A stretch of 21,670 nt of DNA from Ferrimicrobium sp. (GTDB taxonomy: Bacteria; Actinomycetota; Acidimicrobiia; Acidimicrobiales; Acidimicrobiaceae). The stretch lies in contig DAHXNM010000220.1 of the NCBI GenBank assembly GCA_027365375.1, forward strand, positions 1-21,670, read 5' to 3'. Shown piece by piece: positions 1-6,842 of the stretch. The number at the start of each line of letters is the position of its first letter. Within the stretch, counting starts at the first letter, position 1. The notes under the pieces are model-generated. The model was not told the DNA's origin, made no database searches, and saw only the letters and a program-made list of their open reading frames with translations. A program made the position numbers and the translations under genes.

Positions 1-2
1 TT

Positions 3-137
3 CAGGACAGGGAGATACAGTCACTTATTAGAGATCTTCGAGCGTGTGAGAGTTATCGCCTAGACGGGAAGGAATCCACGGGTTGGAGGAACTGGTATGA
101 CACCCTGGACAAGAGCGACCAGTCTCGGAGTGTTTAG
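3..137 (+). CDS. Possible 3' end of an upstream gene (partial)
   Basis: Reading frame 3 is open from the left edge of the window to a TAG at 135-137, giving 44 codons that start QDREIQSLIRDLRACE. The peptide is charged, has no membrane segment and is not recognised. It would be convergent with the lactonase-like gene ending at 179. An open stretch this short can occur by chance, so this is only a candidate for the tail of a gene that begins outside the window. Confidence 0.25.
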   Translation, partial: QDREIQSLIRDLRACESYRLDGKESTGWRNWYDTLDKSDQSRSV

Positions 138-178
138 GTATTCTAAAGCGGATAATTATTGTGCTCTGGCAAGTCCCG

Positions 179-931
179 TCAGCGCTCAGCTGCGACCTCG
201 GACTCAAAGGTTGCGCCGTCGTGGGCAAAGACCACCCGTGCCGGATCGAACTGCTCGATACGTTCGAGCCACTCGGGCCAGGGTGCTACACGTCGGTCAA
301 GCTCACGAGACACACGCTGGGCTAGGTGTGCGCTCGCATATGCCGATGCGTCACCGGCCAGCGAGGCAGAGCTCGTCATTGAGAAGTCCATCGCCTGCCC
401 CGCCACGAGAAGAGTGCCGTCCTTGGCGCACACGACAACGGACTGATGGCCTCGACTGTGGCCGGGGGTGGGGAGCACGACGATGCCATCTGCTATTTCG
501 GTCTCCCCATTGATGCAGTCATAGCATGCGCCTTCAAAGTCAATGAGCTCTGGCACGGTGTAGTTAACCTCCCTAGCATCCTCAAGTTCAGCCGACTGGA
601 CCACTATGCGCCTCCCTGCAAGCCGTGAGTTCGCGCCACAATGGTCGAAGTGCAAGTGGCTATTGACGATGACATCGATGTCATCGATGCTGCATTCTGC
701 CTCTCGGCAGGCTAAATCGAGCGACCTGCGCTGGGGTTGGTAGTATGCCTCGGTCTCGGGGTCCACCGCACCGATGCCGGTGTCGAACACCACAGTCATC
801 TCGGGGTGCATGATAAGGTAGCCATATACCGGCTCCACTCGAGGCTGACCGGTACCGGTCTCGGTGGCCGGGCGCACAAAGAAGCCAAAGTCGAGCCGGC
901 GGACGTCGTCGATACGAGCGAGTTTGGTCAT
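179..931 (-). CDS. MBL-fold metallo-hydrolase, N-acyl homoserine lactonase-like
   Basis: A 250-residue single-domain metallo-beta-lactamase-fold protein, with no signal peptide, so cytoplasmic. The metal motif HLHFDH lies at residues 92-97 (H92, H94, D96, H97). The second metal histidine is in TPGH (H158) and the third in FAHDG (H237). Length and order fit the AiiA/AttM lactonase family, which opens lactone rings such as those of acyl-homoserine lactones; the real substrate here is unknown. One oddity: where AiiA has the metal-bridging aspartate the protein reads VAGQAMD, with Gln179 in its place. Similar GQA forms may exist in actinobacterial relatives, so this need not mean inactivity. Its ATG overlaps the stop of the LLM oxidoreductase gene by 4 nt (ATGA), so the two are translationally coupled. 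GAGG lies about 10 nt upstream of the start. Confidence 0.85.
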   Translation of the reverse strand: MTKLARIDDVRRLDFGFFVRPATETGTGQPRVEPVYGYLIMHPEMTVVFDTGIGAVDPETEAYYQPQRRSLDLACREAECSIDDIDVIVNSHLHFDHCGANSRLAGRRIVVQSAELEDAREVNYTVPELIDFEGACYDCINGETEIADGIVVLPTPGHSRGHQSVVVCAKDGTLLVAGQAMDFSMTSSASLAGDASAYASAHLAQRVSRELDRRVAPWPEWLERIEQFDPARVVFAHDGATFESEVAAER

Positions 932-1857
932 GACGCTTGGTCCTCAGCGTGTAGCATCTCGATCACCGGAGCGAAGCCCTCGATCTCGCGTACCACGTAG
1001 TATGAGATCCCCCAGCGTTCTCTACAGGCGAGTAGGTGCGCTGCGATCTCTTCGTGAGTGCCGAGTGCGAGAAATGGAGTCGAGAGTGCGTGATCGACCT
1101 CGAGACCGGGAACCTCGGCGGCCAACTCTTTTGCAGCCTTGCGGCGATCGTCGGTAACGACCACAGCCTGGACTAGCGCATTCAATTCGAGGTGCCCGGC
1201 TCGCTCGCCAGCCTGCTCAGTGATCCAGGCAACGTTAGTGTCGAGACGCTCTGGATCCCAATGCACTGCGTGGGCGTTGCCGTCGGGTAGGGTCTTCCCG
1301 AGCATGGTGAGCCCAATGATGTCGGCCGTGCGTGCGGCATGGGCGAGTCCTGCTCGTCCGTTTACGCCAACCAGAATCGGGATGTGAGCTTGTAGCGGCT
1401 CAATAGTGGCGAAACCACTCAGGTCGTAGTATCCGCCATGATGGTCAACCTGCTCACCGTCTAGCAGGCGACGAAGGATGGCGACAGACTCGGCGAGGCG
1501 ACGCTTACGTTGTTGGGGTGGATCGAAGTTGATAGACGTCGCGTGGTACTCGGGAAAGGCGTGCCCAGCGCCTATCCCAACCTCCAGACGTCCAGCTGAG
1601 AGCCGATCCAAGGATGCGAGACGTTGGGCCAAGATCCCTGGGTGATGGAGGTCGTTGTTCAGCACCAGCGGGCAGAGTCGGATTCGTTCACTCCAAGCCG
1701 CAGCGAACGCGAGAGGTTCAAGAACTGATAGGTATCGTCCAAGGTGGTCGAAGGTGCAGAACACATCGAAGCCGGCCGCCTCTGCCGCCTGCACCTCTTG
1801 GCGAAGTATAACGGGGTCATCGGTTCTCGCCTGATAGCCAAAGCGAAACGGGTTCAT
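928..1857 (-). CDS. LLM-class (luciferase-like) F420-dependent oxidoreductase, TIGR03621-like
   Basis: A 309-residue TIM-barrel flavin/F420 oxidoreductase. The start MNPFRFGYQ, the run FDHLGRYLSVLEPLAFAAA, the segment RLCPLVLNNDLHHPGILAQR and the block LDRLSAGRLEVGIGAGHAFPEY are typical of the actinobacterial TIGR03621 (MSMEG_2516-like) group, which is expected to use coenzyme F420. The frame stays open upstream to 2109, but that extension would run through the divergent gene at 1913 and reads as low-quality Ser/Arg sequence, so the ATG at 1855-1857 is chosen. AAGG abuts it, a poor ribosome site that is compatible with a nearly leaderless mRNA. It is the first gene of a pair with the lactonase-like hydrolase. 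The substrate cannot be told from sequence; a joint role in modifying or degrading a lactone-type compound is inference. Confidence 0.88.
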   Translation of the reverse strand: MNPFRFGYQARTDDPVILRQEVQAAEAAGFDVFCTFDHLGRYLSVLEPLAFAAAWSERIRLCPLVLNNDLHHPGILAQRLASLDRLSAGRLEVGIGAGHAFPEYHATSINFDPPQQRKRRLAESVAILRRLLDGEQVDHHGGYYDLSGFATIEPLQAHIPILVGVNGRAGLAHAARTADIIGLTMLGKTLPDGNAHAVHWDPERLDTNVAWITEQAGERAGHLELNALVQAVVVTDDRRKAAKELAAEVPGLEVDHALSTPFLALGTHEEIAAHLLACRERWGISYYVVREIEGFAPVIEMLHAEDQAS

Positions 1858-1866
1858 CCTTGGTAT

Positions 1867-1909
1867 GCTATCAGGTTGATATCTAGATAGCAGCCAGCTA
1901 GACTTAAGT
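1867..1909. promoter_or_regulatory. Operator-like symmetric region between divergent genes
   Basis: The 55-bp gap between the divergent LLM gene (start 1857) and the DNA-binding protein gene (start 1913) holds three symmetric elements. They are GCTATC (1867-1872) paired with GATAGC (1886-1891), the 10-bp palindrome TATCTAGATA (1880-1889), and ACTTAAGT (1902-1909). A regulator gene divergent from an operon with palindromes between them is the usual layout of a self-regulating repressor or activator. The binding protein is inferred to be the product of the 1913 gene. Confidence 0.45.
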
Positions 1910-1912
1910 GTT

Positions 1913-2326
1913 ATGCCTGAAACTCGCACCGCGCTGTTTGTCCGCATCCCGGCATCCCGGGCCCGCCAACTCGACTCCCGGGCCCATTCTCTTGGGCGTA
2001 CCAAGCAGGACCTCGTTAACGATCTGCTCGAGTCGGCGCTGGCAGCTGGCGAGGTTTCAGGAGTTGAGGACGGACCAAGGGACGCCCCTGATGAGGTACT
2101 CACCCTCACCGAGCTCGCAGAACTGTTAAAGCTTGACGACGATGCCGTCTTGGTACGTGTCCACTCGGGAGAGCTGCCTGGCCGACGGTTCGGTGGCGAG
2201 TGGCGTTTCTCACGTCGCGCCGTTCTCGACTGGCTCGACGGCCATGATGCTCCAGAGCGCAGACCGCCGGGCTTCGCCGGATCATCATCCTCACATATCG
2301 TCGCACACAGCGTTGAAGGTGTCTAG
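1913..2326 (+). CDS. Ribbon-helix-helix plus excisionase-type HTH DNA-binding protein
   Basis: A 137-residue protein. Residues 7-44 (ALFVRIPASRARQLDSRA then an LVNDLLESAL helix) look like a ribbon-helix-helix (CopG/Arc-like) unit: a beta strand followed by two helices. Residues 62-109 (LTLTELAELLKLDDDAVLVR, then SGELPGRRFGGEWRFSRRAV and LDWL) match the MerR/excisionase helix-turn-helix family HTH_17, in which the GEWRFSRRAVLDWL wing contacts DNA. The tail is Ser/Pro-rich. There is no Shine-Dalgarno before the ATG, suggesting leaderless translation. It is divergent from the LLM-MBL operon and probably controls it and itself. An excisionase role is unlikely because no integrase or attachment site is nearby. 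The HTH is clear; the ribbon-helix-helix call is moderate. Confidence 0.8.
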   Translation: MPETRTALFVRIPASRARQLDSRAHSLGRTKQDLVNDLLESALAAGEVSGVEDGPRDAPDEVLTLTELAELLKLDDDAVLVRVHSGELPGRRFGGEWRFSRRAVLDWLDGHDAPERRPPGFAGSSSSHIVAHSVEGV

Positions 2327-2359
2327 GGGCGATGACGCTTCACATCCAGTACATGGAGA

Positions 2360-2902
2360 TTGGGTCCAGGATATTACCAAAAGTACATAAATAATTTACA
2401 AGGAGCACCGAGTCACCAGAGCCGAACCTTCAACATCATCGGATTTGGTCGTGAAGACATAGCAACTGGCGGCTGTCAGGGTATGGCGACCAATGAGATC
2501 TATGGATCCCCAGTCGCTAGCTGGTACATTTCCTCATTAACAATGCTTCCCACCGATGCGCTCCACACGCTCGAACAAGCACCAAGTTTTCAGGCATCGC
2601 AAAAGAGTTGGTCAGCCTGTATGGCCAAAGATGGGTACAGCGTATCTTCACCGAGTATGGCAATCGCTGCTCTGGAGAAGCAGTACGCCGTGGAAGGTCC
2701 ATCGGCTACGCTCCATGAAAAAGAGATCGCTACTGCAGTCGCGGACTACCACTGTGCGACCTCTACTGGTTATAAATCTGTCTACAACGCTGCACTGCGC
2801 ACGTCTGTTACCAGTTTGAGTCCACAAGACAAGATCGCAGTTGCCGCGGCATCACGTGATTTTGACGCTGCACTTATCCGAGCACAGCGCGTCGATCGGT
2901 GA
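2360..2902 (+). CDS. Hypothetical exported-type protein, probably lacking its N-terminus
   Basis: The frame is open from 2336 (stop at 2333-2335) to the stop at 2900-2902. The first start is a TTG at 2360 with no well-spaced ribosome site; the first ATG in frame is at 2483. The body resembles a family of secreted actinobacterial proteins of unknown function. It has GCQGMATNEIYG, then SWSACMAKDGY near the middle, then EIATAVADYHCATS, with paired cysteines likely to form disulfides outside the cell. Family members normally begin with a signal peptide or lipobox, but none is present here and only 33 bp separate this frame from the preceding stop. I infer a 5'-truncated gene, possibly a decaying one. 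The residual frame has stayed open for about 180 codons, so the loss may be recent. The function is unknown. Confidence 0.5.
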   Translation: MGPGYYQKYINNLQGAPSHQSRTFNIIGFGREDIATGGCQGMATNEIYGSPVASWYISSLTMLPTDALHTLEQAPSFQASQKSWSACMAKDGYSVSSPSMAIAALEKQYAVEGPSATLHEKEIATAVADYHCATSTGYKSVYNAALRTSVTSLSPQDKIAVAAASRDFDAALIRAQRVDR

Positions 2903-3361
2903 GAGTCTGCACCCCTCGACATTGCCATTCTCGTGAGGTGGGAGCCGTCGCATCTAACTGATGAATAGTGAGTTGAGTCCATCACCAAGCGGGAGACGCA
3001 ACCCTGCTCGGCTAGACCGCTTGTATCGTAGCGACTTGTCGGAACCGGCTCAATAACAAATAAATGATGCTCGAGTGCCTGTAGATCTCGGTTGGCTCGA
3101 TGTCGCCAGTCGATCGCGAAGTTCTCTAGTATGCCGAGAGGAGTTCTCGCCATCATTGAGCTGATAGATAACCGGGTCTCTGTCAAATCTGGGGCGGTTC
3201 ATAACCTCTTTCATTCGTGACGCACATCCAAAGTTGGGCCAGGTACTGGTTAACGGTAGTTGGCGTCGGATCTCGCCTCAGTCAGCTAACTCAAAAATGG
3301 AGCCCTAGCCATTCTATTGTGGAGCTGTGTACTCGGTGAGCAACCGTAAAGTAGGTCGCTG
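2903..3361. other. Intergenic stretch without a recognisable gene
   Basis: I see no coding frame I trust here. The only long frame (2782-3186 on the minus strand) runs antisense over the end of the preceding gene and has no family features. The stretch may contain remnants of the 2360 gene's neighbourhood, but no repeat, tRNA or IS end could be made out. Confidence 0.5.
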
Positions 3362-3389
3362 CTAGACTTTCGTATACCGTCTAGGGTAT
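3362..3389. promoter_or_regulatory. Nested inverted repeats upstream of the persulfide dioxygenase
   Basis: CTAGAC (3362-3367) pairs with GTCTAG (3379-3384). A second, interlocked repeat, ATACC (3374-3378) and GGTAT (3385-3389), lies over it. The pair ends 33 bp before the ATG of the persulfide dioxygenase gene, where a promoter or operator would lie. The 9-mer GCTAGACTT that begins at 3361 also occurs at 1897-1905 in front of the DNA-binding protein gene. Operator function is inference. Confidence 0.35.
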
Positions 3390-3422
3390 CTACACGGTCG
3401 TGCTGGAGAGGAAGACGTTCAC

Positions 3423-4763
3423 ATGGATATTGTTGTCGTAGCCACAGCTGAGTTAGGTGACAGGTCATATGTAGTTGCCGAGGGGGCCACCGCGTTTGTC
3501 GTTGACCCACAGCGCGATATCGACCGAATCATTCAGGTCTGCGCCGAGCATGGGCTGATTATAGCCGCAGTGGGGGACACACATATTCATAACGATTATG
3601 TGAGTGGGGGATTAGCACTCTCGAGTGAACTCGGTGTGCCCTACCTTGTCCATGCTGACGACCAGGTGGACTTCGAACGTGTGCCGGTAGTTGACGGTGA
3701 CGTCTTTGAGTTTGGTCCCCTGAAAGTGGAGATCCTCCACACCCCTGGCCACACTCCGAATCATATCGCGTTTCGGGTTACGTCGGTGAGTGACCAGACT
3801 GGGGTTTTGATGAGTGGAGGGTCGATGCTATACGGCAGTGTAGGTCGTACCGATCTGATCTCTGAAGAGATGACCGAGCCGCTAACGCGGGCTCAGTATA
3901 GGTCTGCACATCGGATAGTCGATTCGTTGCCGGAGGAGACCGAGCTGATGCCAACTCATGGCTTTGGATCGTTTTGTTCTGCGGTATCGGTGCTAGAGGC
4001 CTCTGACGCTACGGTTGGTGGAGAGCGACGTGTAAACATCGTGTTCAAGTACCCAGATGAGGACGAGTTTGTCGCGATGCTGACGGCTAGTTACGATCCA
4101 TATCCTGCCTACTATCGACATATGGGACCGGCCAACCTCGCAGGAGCGTCTGCGCTTAGACCCAAGGCGCCGCGACAGCTAGGCGGTGCTGAGGCCGCCA
4201 GACTCTGTGATGCTGGTGCCATAGCTATCGATATTCGTTCGCGTCAAGAGCACTATGCCAGTCATCCCCGAGGCTCGTATCTGATGGAGTACGGGAGTTC
4301 GTTCTCGACTTACCTCGGATGGATGTTCCCGAGTGAATCGGCATTCATACTCGTTACCGATAGCTCATCGGATTCAGTTGCTGCGGTTAGGTCTTTGGGT
4401 TTTATCGGTATCGAAGAGATCGTAGGTCAGGTCGAGGCGGTGGAGCTGAGTTTGGTGGTCGAGGAACGTTCGATCGAGGCGGTAGATTTTGCTGAGTATT
4501 TTGACCACCTGAGCACTACGCCACATCAGCTACTCGATGTACGTAATCCTTCCGAGCACCGGCAAAACCGGCTTCCCGGAGCGATTCAAATTCCAATTTA
4601 TGAGGTTGCGAATCGGATCGACGAGCTTGATCCGTCCATTCCTGTGGTTGTCCATTGTGCGGCTGGATTCCGAGCTTCTGCTGCAGGTTCGATGTTGACA
4701 CAACGGGGATTCAATGTAGTAGTCATAAACGACGATCTAGCCAATGGCCTGGCGTTGGCCTGA
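3423..4763 (+). CDS. Persulfide dioxygenase-like MBL-fold protein fused to rhodanese domains
   Basis: 446 residues in three parts. Residues 1-240 are an ETHE1/glyoxalase II-type MBL domain with THIHNDYVSGG (H54, H56, D58), HTPGH (H110) and PTHGFGS (H179); GGSMLYGSVGRTDL matches this subfamily. As expected for one-iron persulfide dioxygenases the second-metal histidine is Tyr59, and Gly132 stands where binuclear relatives have Asp. Residues about 250-335 are a degenerate rhodanese domain without a catalytic cysteine. Residues about 355-446 are an active-type rhodanese with LLDVRNPSEH and the loop CAAGFRAS (Cys412). Known relatives oxidise persulfide sulfur to sulfite, with rhodanese moving sulfane sulfur. 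The start is ATG with GGAGAGGAAG 8 nt upstream. No signal peptide, so cytoplasmic. It is monocistronic or followed by the orphan gene at 4971. Confidence 0.87.
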   Translation: MDIVVVATAELGDRSYVVAEGATAFVVDPQRDIDRIIQVCAEHGLIIAAVGDTHIHNDYVSGGLALSSELGVPYLVHADDQVDFERVPVVDGDVFEFGPLKVEILHTPGHTPNHIAFRVTSVSDQTGVLMSGGSMLYGSVGRTDLISEEMTEPLTRAQYRSAHRIVDSLPEETELMPTHGFGSFCSAVSVLEASDATVGGERRVNIVFKYPDEDEFVAMLTASYDPYPAYYRHMGPANLAGASALRPKAPRQLGGAEAARLCDAGAIAIDIRSRQEHYASHPRGSYLMEYGSSFSTYLGWMFPSESAFILVTDSSSDSVAAVRSLGFIGIEEIVGQVEAVELSLVVEERSIEAVDFAEYFDHLSTTPHQLLDVRNPSEHRQNRLPGAIQIPIYEVANRIDELDPSIPVVVHCAAGFRASAAGSMLTQRGFNVVVINDDLANGLALA

Positions 4764-4945
4764 GAGCGCAGATCTCGTCCATGCACTCTGGATCTTGTAT
4801 AGATCGGAGCGCATTTGTGCCCATGAAGCTGGTTGGCGGTCTTGGCCATCCATCCGTGTGCTAGCGCGTGCCGGTATCAGAGGCCCACAAAGAGTGACTC
4901 AATCCCACCGATTGGCTCCACGCTCTTGAGGTTGGATTGGGGATG

Positions 4946-4972
4946 ACCGCTACAGGCTAGGGTCGTAGCGGT
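4946..4972. promoter_or_regulatory. Hairpin covering the start codon of the 4971 gene
   Basis: ACCGCTAC (4946-4953) is perfectly complementary to GTAGCGGT (4965-4972), with an 11-nt loop. The second arm includes the first two bases of the GTG start at 4971. In an mRNA the stem would bury the start codon and any upstream ribosome site; in DNA it could be an operator. The next in-frame GTG is at 4980. Symmetry is directly visible; function is inferred. Confidence 0.4.
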
Positions 4973-5864
4973 GAGTTGTGTGGATGCCATCGATAGTGTC
5001 TTCTTCATCGATTCCGTTAACGTCTATAGCTTTAGCTCCAGCGGAGCTGCTTCGAGCCAGTTACGGCTAAATAGTCGAGAGGACTGGGAGCACCTACGAG
5101 CAGCTAACCCGCGATCGTTGCTGGTGTCTGTAGTCGGTAATCCTTTGGATAAGACGGCGAACGTTGAGGATGGTGTAAGGTCGAGTCTTGGACTTGGGTA
5201 TCGCGATCTAGAGCCGATTGGACCAGGTGTGTTTTGCTTTCGGCCAGACGACCTAGCGATCTACGCCTTAGACCTCCTGGATCCACTTGTAGTTCGTTAC
5301 CCTGATCATCTGCCTGTGGTGATAAGTGAGAGCTCGATTGCGATGAAGAAGGTTAGTGCGGCATCGTTGTCTGCCTCGCCTCCTACCGTCTTCGCTGGAA
5401 CTGCGGACATACAGCCGATACTAGCGTTATTGCAGCCTTGTGTTGAGATTCGTGGTGCATCGGCAGTTGCTCTCGACGGTTGCCTCAGTGCGGTATCGGG
5501 GGAGGAACGCGTAGTCGTGGGCGTATCGGCGACGACGACGATAGATGTAATACTCGCTGCTGCCATCTTCGATCGTGCTGCTGCCATTTTCAAAAGAGGT
5601 CGATCAACGGACTACGTCCTCACCGGCTGGACTAGGGAAATCTCGGCTATCGCTGCTGATCTAGCGGTCTTAAGTGGTAATCCCGTCCGGCTGGTGGATC
5701 CACTAGCCGTCCTGCAACACCATGGCATTCTATCTAATTTGCAGTGGCCCTTAAGGTGCGCTGACGCAGTTATTCAGCCAATTGGGCCGCAACGCCTGCT
5801 GCGTAGAGGCTTTGAAGATTGGGAACGCCTAGGGAGCCGTATTCGAGGGGTATGGAGTTCCTAA
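4971..5864 (+). CDS. Orphan protein with a PilM/actin-like C-terminal segment
   Basis: A 297-residue protein with no signal peptide or membrane helix; I do not recognise it as a whole. It has alternating hydrophobic strands: VFFIDSVNVYSF at residues 10-21, SLLVSVVGN at 49-57, VVVGVSATTTIDVILAAAIF at 181-200. Residues 215-245 (YVLTGWTREISAIAADLAVL then SGNPVRLVDPL) line up with the last conserved block of PilM/FtsA-type actin-fold ATPases, where a Leu-Ser/Thr-Gly-Gly turn is followed by a helix and 'lgipVevvdPl'. The diagnostic second Gly is Trp here. The first 20 residues read like a degraded phosphate-1 strand without the usual DxG. It could be a divergent, non-ATP-binding paralogue, or the likeness could be chance. 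The start is GTG 4971 (or 4980); upstream is a stop at 4944. Confidence 0.6.
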   Translation: MSCVDAIDSVFFIDSVNVYSFSSSGAASSQLRLNSREDWEHLRAANPRSLLVSVVGNPLDKTANVEDGVRSSLGLGYRDLEPIGPGVFCFRPDDLAIYALDLLDPLVVRYPDHLPVVISESSIAMKKVSAASLSASPPTVFAGTADIQPILALLQPCVEIRGASAVALDGCLSAVSGEERVVVGVSATTTIDVILAAAIFDRAAAIFKRGRSTDYVLTGWTREISAIAADLAVLSGNPVRLVDPLAVLQHHGILSNLQWPLRCADAVIQPIGPQRLLRRGFEDWERLGSRIRGVWSS

Positions 5865-6003
5865 TCGTTGGCGAATAGTCAGTTCACGCAGATGTCCGCC
5901 TTCCGGGAGGGGTTCGAGGGTCGCTATACAAGAGCGAATCCTAGCATAAAAGCTTTGGTTAGCTAGCGAGCGCGATCGCTGGACACGTCCATGTGCTCCA
6001 GAG

Positions 6004-6516
6004 TTAGCGAGCAGACTCAGTTGTTGGAACGCTGCGGAAGAGCCACTTATGCATGAAGGTGAATTTGCCGAACCACAAGATAACAAAGGATAGCAGATAG
6101 GATCCCTGCACAACGAAGTCAATGGCTATGCGAGACGACCCAAGAAAACCTGCATGGGAATGCGAAAAATCAACAAACCAAGTCGAGAAGACCAGACTGA
6201 CCAGCGCCATCAGTATGTAGGGCACCACCTCGCGCCGCAATGAGGACCGACTTTTCTTGCCCCATGCCCAGTAGCGGTTTATGAAATATGAGGGAACTGC
6301 TCCAACGAGAGTGGCGGTAATCGCTGAATCGCGTGCATTTTCGAGTCGAAGGACAGAGAAGACGAAGAAAAGTACCAACTGTGAGAAGACCGCTGTGATG
6401 AGAGAGCCAGTCGCGTAGCGCCAAAAACGTGACCAAAGAGCCCGAATCCTTCGGTATTGCTGTTCACTGATAACCAGCGTAGCGACCCTCTGTACAACTA
6501 ATTCAATCGTCTCCAC
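6004..6516 (-). CDS. GtrA-family four-helix membrane protein
   Basis: 170 residues with four predicted membrane helices at about 35-56, 64-82, 98-117 and 132-156. The family marks are RFWRYATGS at the first helix, PSYFINRYWAW after the second (75-85) and FGKFTFMHKWLF at the end of the fourth (149-160). GtrA proteins are small inner-membrane proteins thought to flip undecaprenyl-phosphate-linked sugars or to assist membrane glycosyltransferases. A GTG at 6514-6516 is used; its ribosome site is weak and a slightly shorter protein is possible. It stands alone, divergent from the sugar epimerase at 6843. A GT2 enzyme and a GT-C-like protein that could be partners lie further right (13425-16849). 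Confidence 0.85.
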   Translation of the reverse strand: METIELVVQRVATLVISEQQYRRIRALWSRFWRYATGSLITAVFSQLVLFFVFSVLRLENARDSAITATLVGAVPSYFINRYWAWGKKSRSSLRREVVPYILMALVSLVFSTWFVDFSHSHAGFLGSSRIAIDFVVQGSYLLSFVILWFGKFTFMHKWLFRSVPTTESAR

Positions 6517-6842
6517 TTGGATCCAGTATAGCAGCCCTGGTAATGGCCTTCAAACTGATTCCATCAGTCGAGGATACTAACTACCTGCTCAAATGTTACC
6601 ATTCGGTTAGGTGTCAGAGGCACGTTGTTCAAGAGCACTCGCTGTCACCACTAGACTCGCAAATACTGTTACACGAATATGTGGGCTGTGCTTTAGCTTA
6701 CAGTGCGTAGGCAGGGCCGGCGGTAGTGTCTGAGCGATGTTAGCGCAGTTGTGGGATTCTTATCTTGCTGGGTTGGTCGACGGACCATAGTGATTGGTTA
6801 GTTGCAGAATTGGAAGACGGTAGTTTGAAACAGGGTGGTGCG
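6517..6842. other. Divergent intergenic region between GtrA and epimerase
   Basis: About 325 bp between two outward-reading genes, so it must hold their promoters. I could not fix a convincing -10/-35 pair. The frame of the epimerase stays open back to a TTG at 6765, but the upstream 26 residues (MLGWSTDHSDWLVAELEDGS...) are outside the family domain. No repeat or RNA gene is seen. Confidence 0.4.

Noticed and set aside
1858..2109. 84-residue N-terminal extension of the LLM oxidoreductase
   Set aside because: It overlaps the divergent regulator gene, has Ser/Arg-rich composition typical of antisense frames, and the family begins at MNPFRFGYQ.
1913..2326. Phage or integrative-element excisionase
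   Set aside because: The HTH type is shared with many ordinary regulators, and no integrase, attachment site or phage gene is nearby.
2782..3186. 134-residue minus-strand frame
   Set aside because: It runs antisense through the end of the 2360 gene, has no recognisable motif and no ribosome site that I could see.
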